Source of the DNA: Deinococcus sp. AJ005
Lineage (GTDB): Bacteria > Deinococcota > Deinococci > Deinococcales > Deinococcaceae
Direction: 5' to 3'
Length of the DNA: 64,000 nt
NCBI RefSeq assembly: GCF_009017495.1
Contig: NZ_CP044989.1
Span: 62,001-126,000 of the forward strand
How positions within the stretch are numbered: position 1 is the stretch's first letter; every line of letters starts with the position of its first letter. Under the pieces are notes generated by a model that saw only the letters and a list, made by a program, of their open reading frames with translations, did not search any database and was not told the DNA's origin. This document shows positions 12,722 to 21,514 of the stretch, piece after piece. The translations under genes and the position numbers were made by a program.

Positions 12722-13154
12722 TACAGCGTTCCTCTTCGACACAAACGTCATCAGTGACGCCACCAAACCCAGGCCCGCTCCGGGTCTGAACAGATTTCTG
12801 GAGCAGGTTGAACTGCTCAACATTTTCGTCAGCGTAGTAAGTCTGGGGGAGATCCGGCGCGGCATCGAGGTTGCCGATGACCCAGCCAAGCGGGCGGCCC
12901 TGATGGTCTGGCTGCAACAGGATGTTCTGAACAGGCATGCGGGGCGCATTCTTCCCATTTCCGGGGGCGTGATGGAAACCTGGGCTTTGATGATCGCGGC
13001 CACTGGACGCAAGCCAGGGCAATTGCCCGTGTTTGATGGCCTGATCGCCGCCACCGCCCTGCACCATCGCCTGACTGTGGTGACCCGCAACACTGCCGAC
13101 TTTGCCGCTTTCGGTGTGCCGCTGTTCAATCCTTTCAGCGAGGAGTTGCGTTAG
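12714..13154 (+). CDS. vapC: PIN-domain ribonuclease toxin, VapC family (146 aa)
   Basis: VapC toxins are magnesium-dependent RNases that cut tRNA or rRNA when freed from the antitoxin. Four acidic active-site positions are visible: FLFDTNVISD near the N-terminus, SLGEIRRG, PVFDGLIAATA and TRNTADF. The reading frame begins upstream inside the antitoxin without a plausible site, so the TTG at 12714, preceded by GGGAG, was taken as start. This gives a normal VapC length and an 8-base overlap with the antitoxin stop. All active-site residues are present, so the toxin looks functional. Confidence 0.88.
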   Translation: MGDTAFLFDTNVISDATKPRPAPGLNRFLEQVELLNIFVSVVSLGEIRRGIEVADDPAKRAALMVWLQQDVLNRHAGRILPISGGVMETWALMIAATGRKPGQLPVFDGLIAATALHHRLTVVTRNTADFAAFGVPLFNPFSEELR

Positions 13155-13175
13155 GCCGTCCAGTCTTCCCGGCCT
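13153..13175 (+). terminator. Possible terminator hairpin after the toxin gene
   Basis: AGGCCG and CGGCCT form a 6-bp stem starting at the toxin stop codon. No U-run follows, so it is only a weak terminator candidate. Confidence 0.3.
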
Positions 13176-13236
13176 GTAAAGCCCTGCCCAAGCGCCGCCC
13201 ATCTGCCACGCCTGCCGCCCCGCTACCCTGACGCCC

Positions 13237-13884
13237 ATGACCCCCTACCGCGCAATCATTCTTGATCTGGACGGCACGCTGGTGGACAGCAACGACGCCC
13301 GCGCCTGGGTGCATGCTTTCACAGGTGAGGGTTTTTCCGTGTCTTTCGCACAGGTTCGCCCCCTGATCGGCATGGGCGGCGATCAACTGGTGCCGCGCCT
13401 GACCGGAGTGCAGCCGGAAAGCGAGCACTATGAGCGACTTTCAGAGGCCTGGAAGGACCACTTTCAGCGCGGCGAGTTGCCCACCGTCCGGGCGCAACTG
13501 GGGGCGCGCAAGCTGGTGGAGGAACTACGGCGGCGCGGTCTGGACCTGATCATCGGCACCTCGGGCGACGAGACGGTGGTGGAAGCCCTGTTGATGCGCG
13601 CGGATGTGGCCGATCTGGTGCCCCAGCGCACCACCGCCTCGGACGTGGAGGACTCCAAGCCTGCCCCGGACATCGTGAAGGTGGCGCTGAACAAGCTGGG
13701 GCGGCAGCCGGGCGAGGTGCTGATGCTGGGCGATACGCCCTACGACATAGAAAGTGCGGGCAGGAGCGGCGTGGACACCGTGGCCCTGCGCTGCGGCGGG
13801 GATGAGCGACTGGACGGAGCGGTCAGGATCTACAACGATCCGCTGGATTTGCTGGCCCATCTGGACGAGTTGCCGCTGGGCTGA
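13237..13884 (+). CDS. HAD-superfamily phosphatase, phosphoglycolate phosphatase-like (215 aa)
   Basis: This is a cytosolic haloacid-dehalogenase-type hydrolase. Motif I is DLDGTLVDSND (nucleophile and acid Asp), motif II is IGTSGD, motif III includes DSKPAPD and motif IV is MLGDTPYDIES. A helical cap lies between motifs I and II, as in the Gph/beta-phosphoglucomutase subfamily, so it acts on a small phosphorylated metabolite that cannot be named. The motif TACCCT is placed 7 bases before the ATG and no ribosome binding site is seen, which suggests a leaderless transcript. A hairpin terminator follows before the respiratory operon. Confidence 0.88.
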   Translation: MTPYRAIILDLDGTLVDSNDARAWVHAFTGEGFSVSFAQVRPLIGMGGDQLVPRLTGVQPESEHYERLSEAWKDHFQRGELPTVRAQLGARKLVEELRRRGLDLIIGTSGDETVVEALLMRADVADLVPQRTTASDVEDSKPAPDIVKVALNKLGRQPGEVLMLGDTPYDIESAGRSGVDTVALRCGGDERLDGAVRIYNDPLDLLAHLDELPLG

Positions 13885-13911
13885 GCTGGAACGGGGCGAC
13901 TGCACGCTACC

Positions 13912-13931
13912 CCGGTCCTGCTGACCGGTTT
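13912..13931 (+). terminator. Hairpin terminator after the HAD gene
   Basis: CCGGTC and GACCGG pair around a 5-base loop and are followed by TTT. The hairpin sits between the HAD stop codon and the oxidase operon. Confidence 0.45.
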
Positions 13932-13956
13932 CATCCTGCGTGTTGTATGAGAGGAT

Positions 13957-13962
13957 TACACT
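13957..13962 (+). promoter_or_regulatory. Putative -10 box of the respiratory operon, leaderless
   Basis: TACACT lies 7 bases before the start of cytochrome oxidase subunit II, the same distance as TACCCT before the HAD gene. No good -35 box and no ribosome binding site are visible, so the message would begin at or next to the ATG. Confidence 0.4.
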
Positions 13963-13969
13963 CCGCCCC

Positions 13970-14956
13970 ATGAGTGCGCCTGCCGTCCTGCCCACCTTGC
14001 AGCCCGCCTCACCCCTGGCCGCGCCGATCACCACCCTGACCTACGTGACCCTGGGGATTGGCCTGGCGGTCTTCGCACTGGTCACCGGTCTGACGTTCTA
14101 TTTTATCTGGCGCTACAAACACCGGGGCGCGGACGGCGAACCCCCACAGATCTTTGGCAACGCCCGCGACGAGATCATCTGGATGGGGATGGCGGCGGGC
14201 ATTCTGGTCTTTCTGTTCGTCCTGACTTGGATCACCATGAACCGTATCGATCCGCAGGCCGGGCAGGACGGCACCCCGGATCTGATCGTGACCGGCCACC
14301 AGTGGTTCTGGGAGGCCGACTATCCGCGCGCTACCAATCCGGCGGGCATGGGCGTGGTCAGTACCGCCAGCGAGATTCACATTCCCACCGGCAGAAAACT
14401 GCTGCTGGAGGTGGGCAGCGCCGACGTGATCCACGACTTCTGGGTGCCGCAACTGGCCCGCAAGATGGACGCCATTCCGGGCCAGGGCAACCGGCTGTGG
14501 ATTCAGGCCGACAAACCCGGCACCTACCTAGGAGCCTGCTCTGAATTCTGCGGGGCGCAGCACGCCTGGATGCGTTTCAAGGTGATCGCTCAAACGCCGC
14601 AGGACTTTCAGGCGTGGCTGGCAAGGCAGGCCCAGCAGGCGGCCCCACCGCCCCCCAACCAGACCGATATAGAGGACGGCGCGGGGCTGTTCGTGCGTCA
14701 GGGCTGCGGCGAGTGCCATACGCTGCGCGGCATCGGCGCACGCGGCCATGCCAGTCAGGGGAGTGTCGGCCCCGATCTGACCCACTTCGCCTCGCGCGGC
14801 ATCATCGCCGGGGGCGTGCTGGACAACACACCGGAGAACTTGCGGCGCTGGTTGAAGAACCCGCAGGCTGTCAAGCCCGGCGTCCGCATGCCCAATTACC
14901 GCCTGAACGACGCCCAATTGCGGCAATTGACCGCCTACCTGGAGACGTTGCAATGA
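13970..14956 (+). CDS. ctaC: Cytochrome c oxidase subunit II fused to cytochrome c, caa3 type (328 aa)
   Basis: Subunit II receives electrons at the binuclear CuA site and passes them to subunit I. Two N-terminal membrane helices (from about residue 15, then FFIWRYKH region to TWITMN) are followed by an external cupredoxin domain. CuA ligands are seen in ADVIHDFWVP and in GACSEFCGAQHAWM. About 40 residues later a C-terminal cytochrome c domain begins, with the haem motif CGECH and a distal methionine in GVRMPNYR. Fusion to cytochrome c defines the caa3 type. The stop overlaps the subunit I start in ATGA. Confidence 0.95.
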   Translation: MSAPAVLPTLQPASPLAAPITTLTYVTLGIGLAVFALVTGLTFYFIWRYKHRGADGEPPQIFGNARDEIIWMGMAAGILVFLFVLTWITMNRIDPQAGQDGTPDLIVTGHQWFWEADYPRATNPAGMGVVSTASEIHIPTGRKLLLEVGSADVIHDFWVPQLARKMDAIPGQGNRLWIQADKPGTYLGACSEFCGAQHAWMRFKVIAQTPQDFQAWLARQAQQAAPPPPNQTDIEDGAGLFVRQGCGECHTLRGIGARGHASQGSVGPDLTHFASRGIIAGGVLDNTPENLRRWLKNPQAVKPGVRMPNYRLNDAQLRQLTAYLETLQ

Positions 14957-16653
14957 CCACCGCACCTGTACCTGTTGAGACCGCGTCTGCCCCGTTGAGC
15001 CGCCCACGCAACCTCACCCGCTGGCTGTCCACCACCGATCACAAGGACATCGGGATGATGTATCTGGCGCTGGGGGCGCTGTTTTTCCTGATCGGCGGGG
15101 TGGAGGTGCTGATCATGCGCCTGCAACTCGCGCGGCCCGGCAACACGCTGCTGGAGGCCACCACCTACAACGAGTTCTTTACCCTGCACGGCACCACCAT
15201 GATCTTTCTGGCGGTGATGCCGATGCTGCTGGGCTTCTCCAACTACCTGCTGCCGCTGCAAATCGGCGCGAAGGACATGGCCTTTCCGCGCCTGAACGCC
15301 TTCGGCTTCTGGCTGACCGCGTTTGGCGGCATCGTCCTGTACCTGAGCCTGCTGGAAGGCCCGCCCGACGCGGGTTGGTTCGCCTACGCGCCGCTGTCCG
15401 AGCGCCCCTTCAGCTCCAGCCTGGGCACCGACTTCTGGGCCGCCGCGCTGCTGATGATGGGCATGGGAACTACGTTGACGGCGCTGAACATCATCATTAC
15501 CACCGCGCGTTACCGCGCCGTGGGCATGGGCCTGTGGAAGATGCCGCTGTTCTCGTGGATGGTCTTCGTCAACAGCTTCATCATTGCCTTTGCCCTGCCC
15601 TCGCTGAGTGCGGCTTTAATCATGCTGGAGGTAGACAGAGCTTTAGGCGGACGCTTCTTTCAGGGTGGCGGAAGTCCGGTGCTGTGGCAACACTATTTCT
15701 GGCTGTTCGGCCACCCAGAGGTCTACATCATGGTGCTTCCGGCCTGGGGCATCATCAGCGAGGTCATCCCGGTCTTCTCGCGCAAGCCGATCTTCGGCTA
15801 CGAATTCGTGGCCGGGTCCACGGTGGCGATTGCCGTGCTGAGTTTTGCGGTGTACGCCCACCACATGTTCGCGGTGGGCTTCGCACGTCCAGTGAATCTG
15901 GCCTTCGCCGCCAGCACCATGCTGATTGCCATTCCCACCGGAATTAAAGTGACCAACTGGGTGGCGACGCTGTGGAAGGGCAGCATCCGCATGACCGTAC
16001 CGATGATGTACGCCATCGCCTTTATCGTGCAGTTCACCTTCGGCGGCATCACCGGGGTCAGCTTCGCGGTGCTGCCCATTGACTGGCAACTGACCGACAG
16101 TTACTACGTGGTGGCGCATTTTCATTACGTGTTGATGGGCGGCACACTGTTCGCGCTGCTGTCGGGCCTGCACTTCTACTTTCCCAAGATGACCGGACGG
16201 ATGCTCAGCGAGGGCTTCGGCAAGCCTGCTTTCTGGATGATCACGCTGGGCTTCAACGGCGTCTTTCTGGTGCAGCACGCGCTGGGCATGATGGGGATGC
16301 CCCGCCGCGTCTACACCTACCCCGACTTGCCTGGCTGGGGAGCGCTGAACATGTTCTCCACGGTCAGCGCCTTCGTGCTGGGGCTGGGACTGGTGCTGAC
16401 CCTGATCAACATCGTGATCAGTTGGCGGATAGGCCGCGTGGCGGGCGACAACCCCTGGCAAGCCTGGACGCTGGAATGGGCCACCACCAGCCCGCCGCCC
16501 AAGGGGAATTTCGTGCGCCTGCCGCCAATCAAATCCAGCCGCCCGCTGTGGGATCTGGCGCACCCGGAAGACCCGGATCACCAGCGCCCGACGCGCCATG
16601 ACCAGCAGGGCAAGGGCCACATTCGCCTGGAGGAGAAGGACCATGAGCAGTAA
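14953..16653 (+). CDS. ctaD: Cytochrome c oxidase subunit I (566 aa)
   Basis: This is the proton-pumping core of the oxidase, with haem a, haem a3 and CuB. It has about 12 membrane helices. HGTTMIF supplies a low-spin haem ligand. LFGHPEVYIMVLP carries the D-channel glutamate and the His-Tyr pair region, YAHHMFAVG the other two CuB histidines, and HFHYVLMGG the remaining haem ligands. The glutamate in HPEV indicates an A1-type enzyme. The C-terminus is hydrophilic. Start in a 4-base overlap with subunit II; the last 11 bases overlap subunit III. Subunits I and III are not fused. Confidence 0.96.
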   Translation: MTTAPVPVETASAPLSRPRNLTRWLSTTDHKDIGMMYLALGALFFLIGGVEVLIMRLQLARPGNTLLEATTYNEFFTLHGTTMIFLAVMPMLLGFSNYLLPLQIGAKDMAFPRLNAFGFWLTAFGGIVLYLSLLEGPPDAGWFAYAPLSERPFSSSLGTDFWAAALLMMGMGTTLTALNIIITTARYRAVGMGLWKMPLFSWMVFVNSFIIAFALPSLSAALIMLEVDRALGGRFFQGGGSPVLWQHYFWLFGHPEVYIMVLPAWGIISEVIPVFSRKPIFGYEFVAGSTVAIAVLSFAVYAHHMFAVGFARPVNLAFAASTMLIAIPTGIKVTNWVATLWKGSIRMTVPMMYAIAFIVQFTFGGITGVSFAVLPIDWQLTDSYYVVAHFHYVLMGGTLFALLSGLHFYFPKMTGRMLSEGFGKPAFWMITLGFNGVFLVQHALGMMGMPRRVYTYPDLPGWGALNMFSTVSAFVLGLGLVLTLINIVISWRIGRVAGDNPWQAWTLEWATTSPPPKGNFVRLPPIKSSRPLWDLAHPEDPDHQRPTRHDQQGKGHIRLEEKDHEQ

Positions 16654-17284
16654 GCCGTCCTCCATCCCACTGATTCCCAGCGTGTCGCAATCCCTGGATG
16701 TGTCGGCCCTGCCGCTGCCGCCCGAACATATGGACGCCAGTCCCCGCAGCAACGGCTTCTGGGGCATGGCGGTGTTTCTGGTGACGGACACGGTCATTTT
16801 CCTGCTGCTGCTGGTGGCGAACATCTACCTGCGGCGCTACTCGCAGGGGCCAGCACAGGGCGCGTTGGACCCCGGCACGACGATCTGGTTCAGCCTGGGG
16901 TTGTGGGCTTCTAGCGGCGCGCTGGTGCTGGCCGACTCCTTCAGGAAGCAGGCGAAAGTCTCTGGCCTTCTGTATCTGCTCACCGCCGCGCTGGGCTTCG
17001 TCTTTTTGTACGGTCAGGCGCAGGAATACCTCAAATTGAACGCGCAGGGCGCGACGGTGGACGCCGATCTGTTCTTCACGGGCTTCTACACCCTGACCGG
17101 GTTGCACGGTTTGCATGTTGCCTTCGGTGCGCTGGCCCTGCTGGTGACGGGCGTGCTGCGCTTCCGGGGTCTGCTGGATGGGCGGCGCGAGGGCTTCACG
17201 GCGGCGTTGGGCCTGTACTGGCATTTTGTGGACGCGGTGTGGGTGGTGCTGTTTTTGCTGCTGTACGTGTGGGGGGGGCCATGA
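16643..17284 (+). CDS. ctaE: Cytochrome c oxidase subunit III (213 aa)
   Basis: Subunit III is a membrane protein that stabilises the oxidase core. The sequence NGFWGMAVFLVTDTVIFLLL and the later FYTLTGLHGLHVAFGALALL, then YWHFVDAVWVVLFLLLY at the end, are typical of the family; about five helices are seen. The ATG has GGAGAAGGA upstream within the end of subunit I. Its stop overlaps the next gene in ATGA. Confidence 0.93.
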   Translation: MSSKPSSIPLIPSVSQSLDVSALPLPPEHMDASPRSNGFWGMAVFLVTDTVIFLLLLVANIYLRRYSQGPAQGALDPGTTIWFSLGLWASSGALVLADSFRKQAKVSGLLYLLTAALGFVFLYGQAQEYLKLNAQGATVDADLFFTGFYTLTGLHGLHVAFGALALLVTGVLRFRGLLDGRREGFTAALGLYWHFVDAVWVVLFLLLYVWGGP

Positions 17285-17844
17285 GGCGGGTATGTCTGAT
17301 CGGCGCGTTGGTTGCCGTCCTCAGCGCCGCGCTGTTCTACGCCTCCGGCATGGGCATGCGCCCTGGCAGTTTCAGCCTGCATATGGGCGCACATCTGCTT
17401 CTCTCGCTGGGGGCCGCGCCTCTGCTGATTCTGGCGTTTCCGATGTGGCGTCCGCACATCAGCGGACCACTGGCGTTTCTGGCCCTCAACGTCGTGACGT
17501 ATGGCGTCCATCTTCCCGCCGTCTACACACGGCTGATGACCCCTGGCGGAATGCTGATTGAAAGCCTGCTGTTTCTGGGCGCGGGCCTGCTGTTCTGGGC
17601 GCGGGTGGCGCGGGGCGGGTTGGGCGCGGCATTGCTGCTGCTGGCCCAGATGGCCGCCTGTGCGCTGCTGGGCGCGGCCATTACCTTCAGCCGCGACGCC
17701 TACGCCATGACCCTTCCCGACGACACCGCGCTGGGCGGCGTGCTGATGTGGGTGGTGGGCGGCTTTGTGGTGATGGCGGCGGCGTTCTACCACTTCATGC
17801 TGGTGTTGAAAACTGCGGAGACGAGAAATGAACAGACTGTCTAA
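17281..17844 (+). CDS. Cytochrome c oxidase assembly factor, CtaG/Caa3-type membrane protein (187 aa)
   Basis: The protein is almost entirely hydrophobic, with about five or six membrane helices. The segment SLHMGAHLLLSLGAAPLLILAFP is typical of the Caa3_CtaG family, which helps deliver copper to the oxidase. The conserved HM...H pattern in the first helices and YHFMLVL at the end are also in line. It is embedded in the oxidase operon, overlapping subunit III by 4 bases and the next gene by 17. Shorter than many CtaG proteins. Assignment rests on composition, motif and place. Confidence 0.7.
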   Translation: MRRVCLIGALVAVLSAALFYASGMGMRPGSFSLHMGAHLLLSLGAAPLLILAFPMWRPHISGPLAFLALNVVTYGVHLPAVYTRLMTPGGMLIESLLFLGAGLLFWARVARGGLGAALLLLAQMAACALLGAAITFSRDAYAMTLPDDTALGGVLMWVVGGFVVMAAAFYHFMLVLKTAETRNEQTV

Positions 17845-18205
17845 GTTGCTGGCCCCGCTGCTGCGCGTGCTGGGCTTTCCGATGTACTGGCTGCTGCGCC
17901 GACTGGGCTACCTGCCACTTGAACCGGAACCCGCATTCATCCCCGCTCCAGACCGCCAACCGCTGCCTGACGATGTGCTGCTGCCTCCCGGCTGGACGCG
18001 CCCGCGTGAAATGGCCGAGGCCAACCCAACGCTCGCGCCCGTGCTGCTGGCTTTTGGGCTGGCGGGGACGGCGCTGGGGCTGCTGGTTTCCGCATGGGGA
18101 ATTATTGGGCTGGGCGTGGTGGTGGCTTTTCTGGGCGGCGGAATGTGGGCCTGGGACAGCTTTCAGGCCACGGTTCAGCCCGCTGGCCCGCAGGAGGAAA
18201 CATGA
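17828..18205 (+). CDS. Small membrane protein of the oxidase/bc operon, unknown (125 aa)
   Basis: Not recognised as a named family. It begins with an amphipathic, membrane-associated stretch (LLRVLGFPMYWLLRRLGYL), has a proline-rich central part (PLPDDVLLPPGWTRPR), then two adjacent hydrophobic helices from about residue 67 to 110 (LLAFGLAGTALGLLVSAWG and IIGLGVVVAFLGGGMWAW). It lies between the CtaG-like gene and the Rieske gene with overlaps on both sides, so it is probably a small subunit or assembly factor of the oxidase or bc complex, comparable in position to a subunit IV. Confidence 0.75.
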   Translation: MNRLSKLLAPLLRVLGFPMYWLLRRLGYLPLEPEPAFIPAPDRQPLPDDVLLPPGWTRPREMAEANPTLAPVLLAFGLAGTALGLLVSAWGIIGLGVVVAFLGGGMWAWDSFQATVQPAGPQEET

Positions 18206-18756
18206 GCGACACGCACGCCAGTTCTGACACGGCAGGTCAGGACGACACGCAGGAACCCTCCCGCCGCAAGCTGCTCATTGGCCTCAGCCTGGGATCTGGG
18301 GTGCTGGCCGCCGCCGCAGCGGGCTATCCGATAGCGAAGGCTGTGCTTGATCCCGCTTTTCAGAAGGGGGGCCGGGGCGACTGGCAGACGGTGGGCCAAT
18401 TGACCGACTTTCCCCTTTGGAAAACGGTGCTGGTCACATTCATCCGGCCCGGCGCGCGCAGTTTCGGCGGCGATATTAAGAAAGACACCGCTTACCTGAC
18501 CCGGCGGCCCGGCGACTGGCTGGCGCTGCACAACGTCTGTATGCATCTGGGTTGCCCAGTGCGCCATCAGGAGGGGTCCGGGCTGTACTTCTGCCCCTGT
18601 CACGGCGGGGTTTACAACGCGGAGGGCATCAACGTGGCCGGGCCGCCGCGCATTCCGCTGCAGCGGATAGGGGTGCGCGTGGAAGGTCAGGACGTGCAAC
18701 TCCAGAGCGCCGCCATGCCGTTGCCCACGCTGACGTGGCCGGGCGGTGACTCGTGA
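18202..18756 (+). CDS. Rieske iron-sulfur protein of a cytochrome bc complex (184 aa)
   Basis: The Rieske subunit takes electrons from quinol and passes them to cytochrome c. The N-terminus SRRKLLIGLSLGSGVLAAAAAG is a Tat-like, probably uncleaved membrane anchor. The 2Fe-2S cluster is bound by CMHLGCPV and CPCHGGVY, both complete, including the disulfide cysteines. GPPRIPL is the conserved Pro-loop region. AGGAGGAAAC precedes the ATG, which overlaps the previous stop. The next gene, cytochrome b, starts in a GTGA overlap. Confidence 0.94.
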   Translation: MSDTHASSDTAGQDDTQEPSRRKLLIGLSLGSGVLAAAAAGYPIAKAVLDPAFQKGGRGDWQTVGQLTDFPLWKTVLVTFIRPGARSFGGDIKKDTAYLTRRPGDWLALHNVCMHLGCPVRHQEGSGLYFCPCHGGVYNAEGINVAGPPRIPLQRIGVRVEGQDVQLQSAAMPLPTLTWPGGDS

Positions 18757-20213
18757 GCAACCCGGCGCAGTCTCAGCAAAAGAAGGGAGACGAGGCGAAC
18801 GACACGCCGCCCGCCGTCACTGAGAAGAAGTACGGTTTATTTCTCGGTTGGATTGAAGACCGCACCGGACTGATCAGCCGCCTGAACACCGTGGCGGGCC
18901 ACCGGGTGCCGAAGCGCAGCAAATGGGCTTTCGTGTTCGGCAGCGCCACCCTGTTCGCTTTCATCCTGCAAGTGGTCACGGGCATCACGCTGGCGATGTT
19001 CTTTGAGCCGTCCAGCGCCACGGCGTACCAGAGTCTCCAGCGCATCTCCACCCCAGGCACCGCCGAGGCGATGGTGCGCGGGCTGCACTATTTCGGCGCG
19101 TCATTGATGGTGGTGATGATGGGCATTCACCTGATCCGCGTGTACCTCTCGGCGGCCTATAAATACCCGCGCGAGATGCAGTGGATCAGCGGCGTGGTGC
19201 TGCTGCTGCTGGTGCTGGCGATGGCCTTTACCGGCCAGACGCTGCGCTGGGACCAGACCGCTGTCTGGAGCGTGGTGGTGGGCGCGGAGCAGGCGTCACG
19301 CGCCCCGATTGTCGGCCCGATCCTGGCCCGCTTCCTGATGGCGGGTGACACGCTGAATGCAGGCACACTGTCGCGGCTGTACGCCTTGCACACCTACTGG
19401 TTTCCGGCGCTGCTGTTCGGCCTGATCGGGCTGCACGTGTTTCTGGTGCTGCGAAACGGCATCAGCGAGCCACCCGTACCGGGGCGCAGGGTTGATCCGC
19501 GCACCTACAAGCAGGAATATCAGGCCCGCGTCAAAAAGGATGGCGTGCCGTTCTGGCCGGACGCCGCGTGGCGCGACACCGTGTTCGGCAGTGCCCTGAT
19601 CATTCTGGTGTCGTTCCTGGCCTGGAGGTTCGGCGCACCCGCCCTGACCACGCCGCCAGACCCCAGCATCGTCAACGCCGATCCCAAGCCCGACTGGTAC
19701 CTGATCTGGTATTTCTCGATCCTGGCACTGTGGCCCTACGGCATCACCAATCTGATGATCATTCTCGCGCCGCTGCTGGCAATTGTCGGGCTGATCGCGC
19801 TGCCGCTGGTCAGTAACAAGGGGGAACGCGCGCCCAGCCGCCGCCCCTGGGCCATCGGCATCGTGGTTGTGGCGGTGGGGATGATCTTCAGCCTGACGCT
19901 GCTGGGTTACCGCGAGCCGTGGCTGCCACGTTTCGGGACGCCGCCGCTGACCGCGCAGCAGGTGAACAGCACCGATCCCAGTGTGGTGCGAGGCGCGGCA
20001 CTGTTCCATGACCAGTCGTGCATCCTGTGCCACAAGATCTCCGGGCAGGGCGGGATTCGCGGCCCCAACCTCAGCCAGATCGGGGAGCGGCTGACCAAAG
20101 ACCAGATCACCTGGCGTATCCAGAACGGCGCGGCCAGCATGCCCTCGTATGCTGGGGTGCTAACCACAGACCAGTTGCGTGATCTGGTGAATTTTCTGGC
20201 GTCGCGTCAGTGA
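18753..20213 (+). CDS. Cytochrome b fused to a C-terminal cytochrome c domain (486 aa)
   Basis: This is the quinol-oxidising membrane subunit of the bc complex. The N-terminal half has four helices with haem-ligand histidines in GLHYFGASLMVVMMGIHLIRV and ALHTYWFPALLFGLIGLHVFLV. The C-terminal half has PKPDWYLIWYFSIL and about three more helices. After residue 390 a cytochrome c domain follows, with CILCH and a methionine in ASMPSY. No separate cytochrome c1 gene is present, so this domain probably does its work. The GTG start overlaps the Rieske stop. Last gene of the respiratory operon. Confidence 0.93.
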   Translation: MSNPAQSQQKKGDEANDTPPAVTEKKYGLFLGWIEDRTGLISRLNTVAGHRVPKRSKWAFVFGSATLFAFILQVVTGITLAMFFEPSSATAYQSLQRISTPGTAEAMVRGLHYFGASLMVVMMGIHLIRVYLSAAYKYPREMQWISGVVLLLLVLAMAFTGQTLRWDQTAVWSVVVGAEQASRAPIVGPILARFLMAGDTLNAGTLSRLYALHTYWFPALLFGLIGLHVFLVLRNGISEPPVPGRRVDPRTYKQEYQARVKKDGVPFWPDAAWRDTVFGSALIILVSFLAWRFGAPALTTPPDPSIVNADPKPDWYLIWYFSILALWPYGITNLMIILAPLLAIVGLIALPLVSNKGERAPSRRPWAIGIVVVAVGMIFSLTLLGYREPWLPRFGTPPLTAQQVNSTDPSVVRGAALFHDQSCILCHKISGQGGIRGPNLSQIGERLTKDQITWRIQNGAASMPSYAGVLTTDQLRDLVNFLASRQ

Positions 20214-20302
20214 CTGGACGGCCCTGAGCAGACCTTGCCGACGGCCAGCCCACTGCCGCGTCACTTCACATGGGCGTCATCTGGCGGACGCACCATCGCC
20301 CC

Positions 20303-21451
20303 ATGAGTGGCATTTCGGTGACGGGGGTTCCGGCTGAAGTCCAGATGGACGCTGTGACGCTGCAGAGGGTTAAAACAGCCCGCCTGACCGCCCTGGACGC
20401 CTGGCGCGGCCTGACCGTGCTGCTGATGCTGCTGGTCAACAACGTCGCGCTGGGTGGGCGCACGCCGTACCAACTGGTCCACGCGCCCTTCGGCGGGCTG
20501 ACCCTGACCGATCTGGTCTTCCCGTGGTTCCTGCTGTGCGCCGGGGCGGCCTTGCCGTTCTCGCTGTCGGCCATGACCCGCAGTGGCGTCGTCGGCTGGC
20601 TGCGGGTGCGCCGCTTGTTGACCCGCGCGGTGCTGCTTTATCTGGCCGGTGCCTTCCTGACCAGCGTGACCATCCGCGCCCCCACGCTGGGGCTGGGCGT
20701 GCTGCAACTGATCGCCCTGGCAACGCTGTGCGCGGCGCTGCTGGGCGGTCTGCGCGGATGGTGGCAGGCTGGGATTGCCGCCGCGCTGCTGCTGGGCTAC
20801 GCCGCCTTTCTGACCCTGACCCCGCACGCGGCGGGCGTGGGTCTCATTTCTGAGACACAGAACCCGGTGCAGACGGTCAACGATGTGGTGCTGACTCCTC
20901 TGGGGTTGCGCGGCCTGATCTCGGTGATTCCCACCACGGCGCTGGTGCTGCTGGGCGCGCTGGCGGCCCGGCCCCTGCAACAACGTGACAGCCGCGCGCC
21001 GCTCAAGCTGCTGGGGCTGGGGGTGGCCCTCAGCGTCATCGGTTTTGGCTGGGCGGCCAGCGGGCACATCCCTTTCAGCAAGGCACTGTGGACACCGCCG
21101 TACATCCTGTATAGCGCGGGGCTGGGCATTCTGGGGATGCTGGCCTTCTGGCTGATCGCCGATTCGGGGCGTGTGCGCTTTGGGCGCAGGCTCCTGGCCC
21201 CGCTGACCATTCCGGGGCGCAACGCGCTGGCCGGGTACATGCTGCCCATCCTGATCAAGTTCTGGATCTTGCTGGAGTGGCAGGTGAACTGGACGGGGAA
21301 AAGCCAGAGCATCATCGCTTCGCTGCTGGAGCTGAGCCGCACGCATCTGGGCGGGTTTGCGGGCGGGCTGGTCTACACGCTGGGCTATGTGCTGGCCGTG
21401 TGGCTGGGGCTGGCCTGGATGGCGCGGCGGGGGCTGATCTGGAAGCTGTGA
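20303..21451 (+). CDS. Membrane acyltransferase, heparan-alpha-glucosaminide N-acetyltransferase-like (about 382 aa)
   Basis: A multi-helix membrane protein. [23 protein letters not shown] followed by [19 protein letters not shown] is the hallmark of the HGSNAT/DUF5009 family, which moves acetyl groups from cytosolic acetyl-CoA across the membrane onto glycans. About ten hydrophobic segments are present. The start is uncertain: ATGs at 20270, 20303 and 20345 are all in frame and none has a strong ribosome binding site; 20303 is a compromise. The next genes encode two exported proteins, so a role in envelope polysaccharide modification is plausible but inferred. Confidence 0.78.
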   Translation: MSGISVTGVPAEVQMDAVTLQRVKTARLTALDAWRGLTVLLMLLVNNVALGGRTPYQLVHAPFGGLTLTDLVFPWFLLCAGAALPFSLSAMTRSGVVGWLRVRRLLTRAVLLYLAGAFLTSVTIRAPTLGLGVLQLIALATLCAALLGGLRGWWQAGIAAALLLGYAAFLTLTPHAAGVGLISETQNPVQTVNDVVLTPLGLRGLISVIPTTALVLLGALAARPLQQRDSRAPLKLLGLGVALSVIGFGWAASGHIPFSKALWTPPYILYSAGLGILGMLAFWLIADSGRVRFGRRLLAPLTIPGRNALAGYMLPILIKFWILLEWQVNWTGKSQSIIASLLELSRTHLGGFAGGLVYTLGYVLAVWLGLAWMARRGLIWKL

Positions 21452-21514
21452 ACGCTGACCCGCCTGATCTTTCTAGCCTGCCCACGCGTCTCCCCACCGC
21501 TCAAAGGACCCAAT

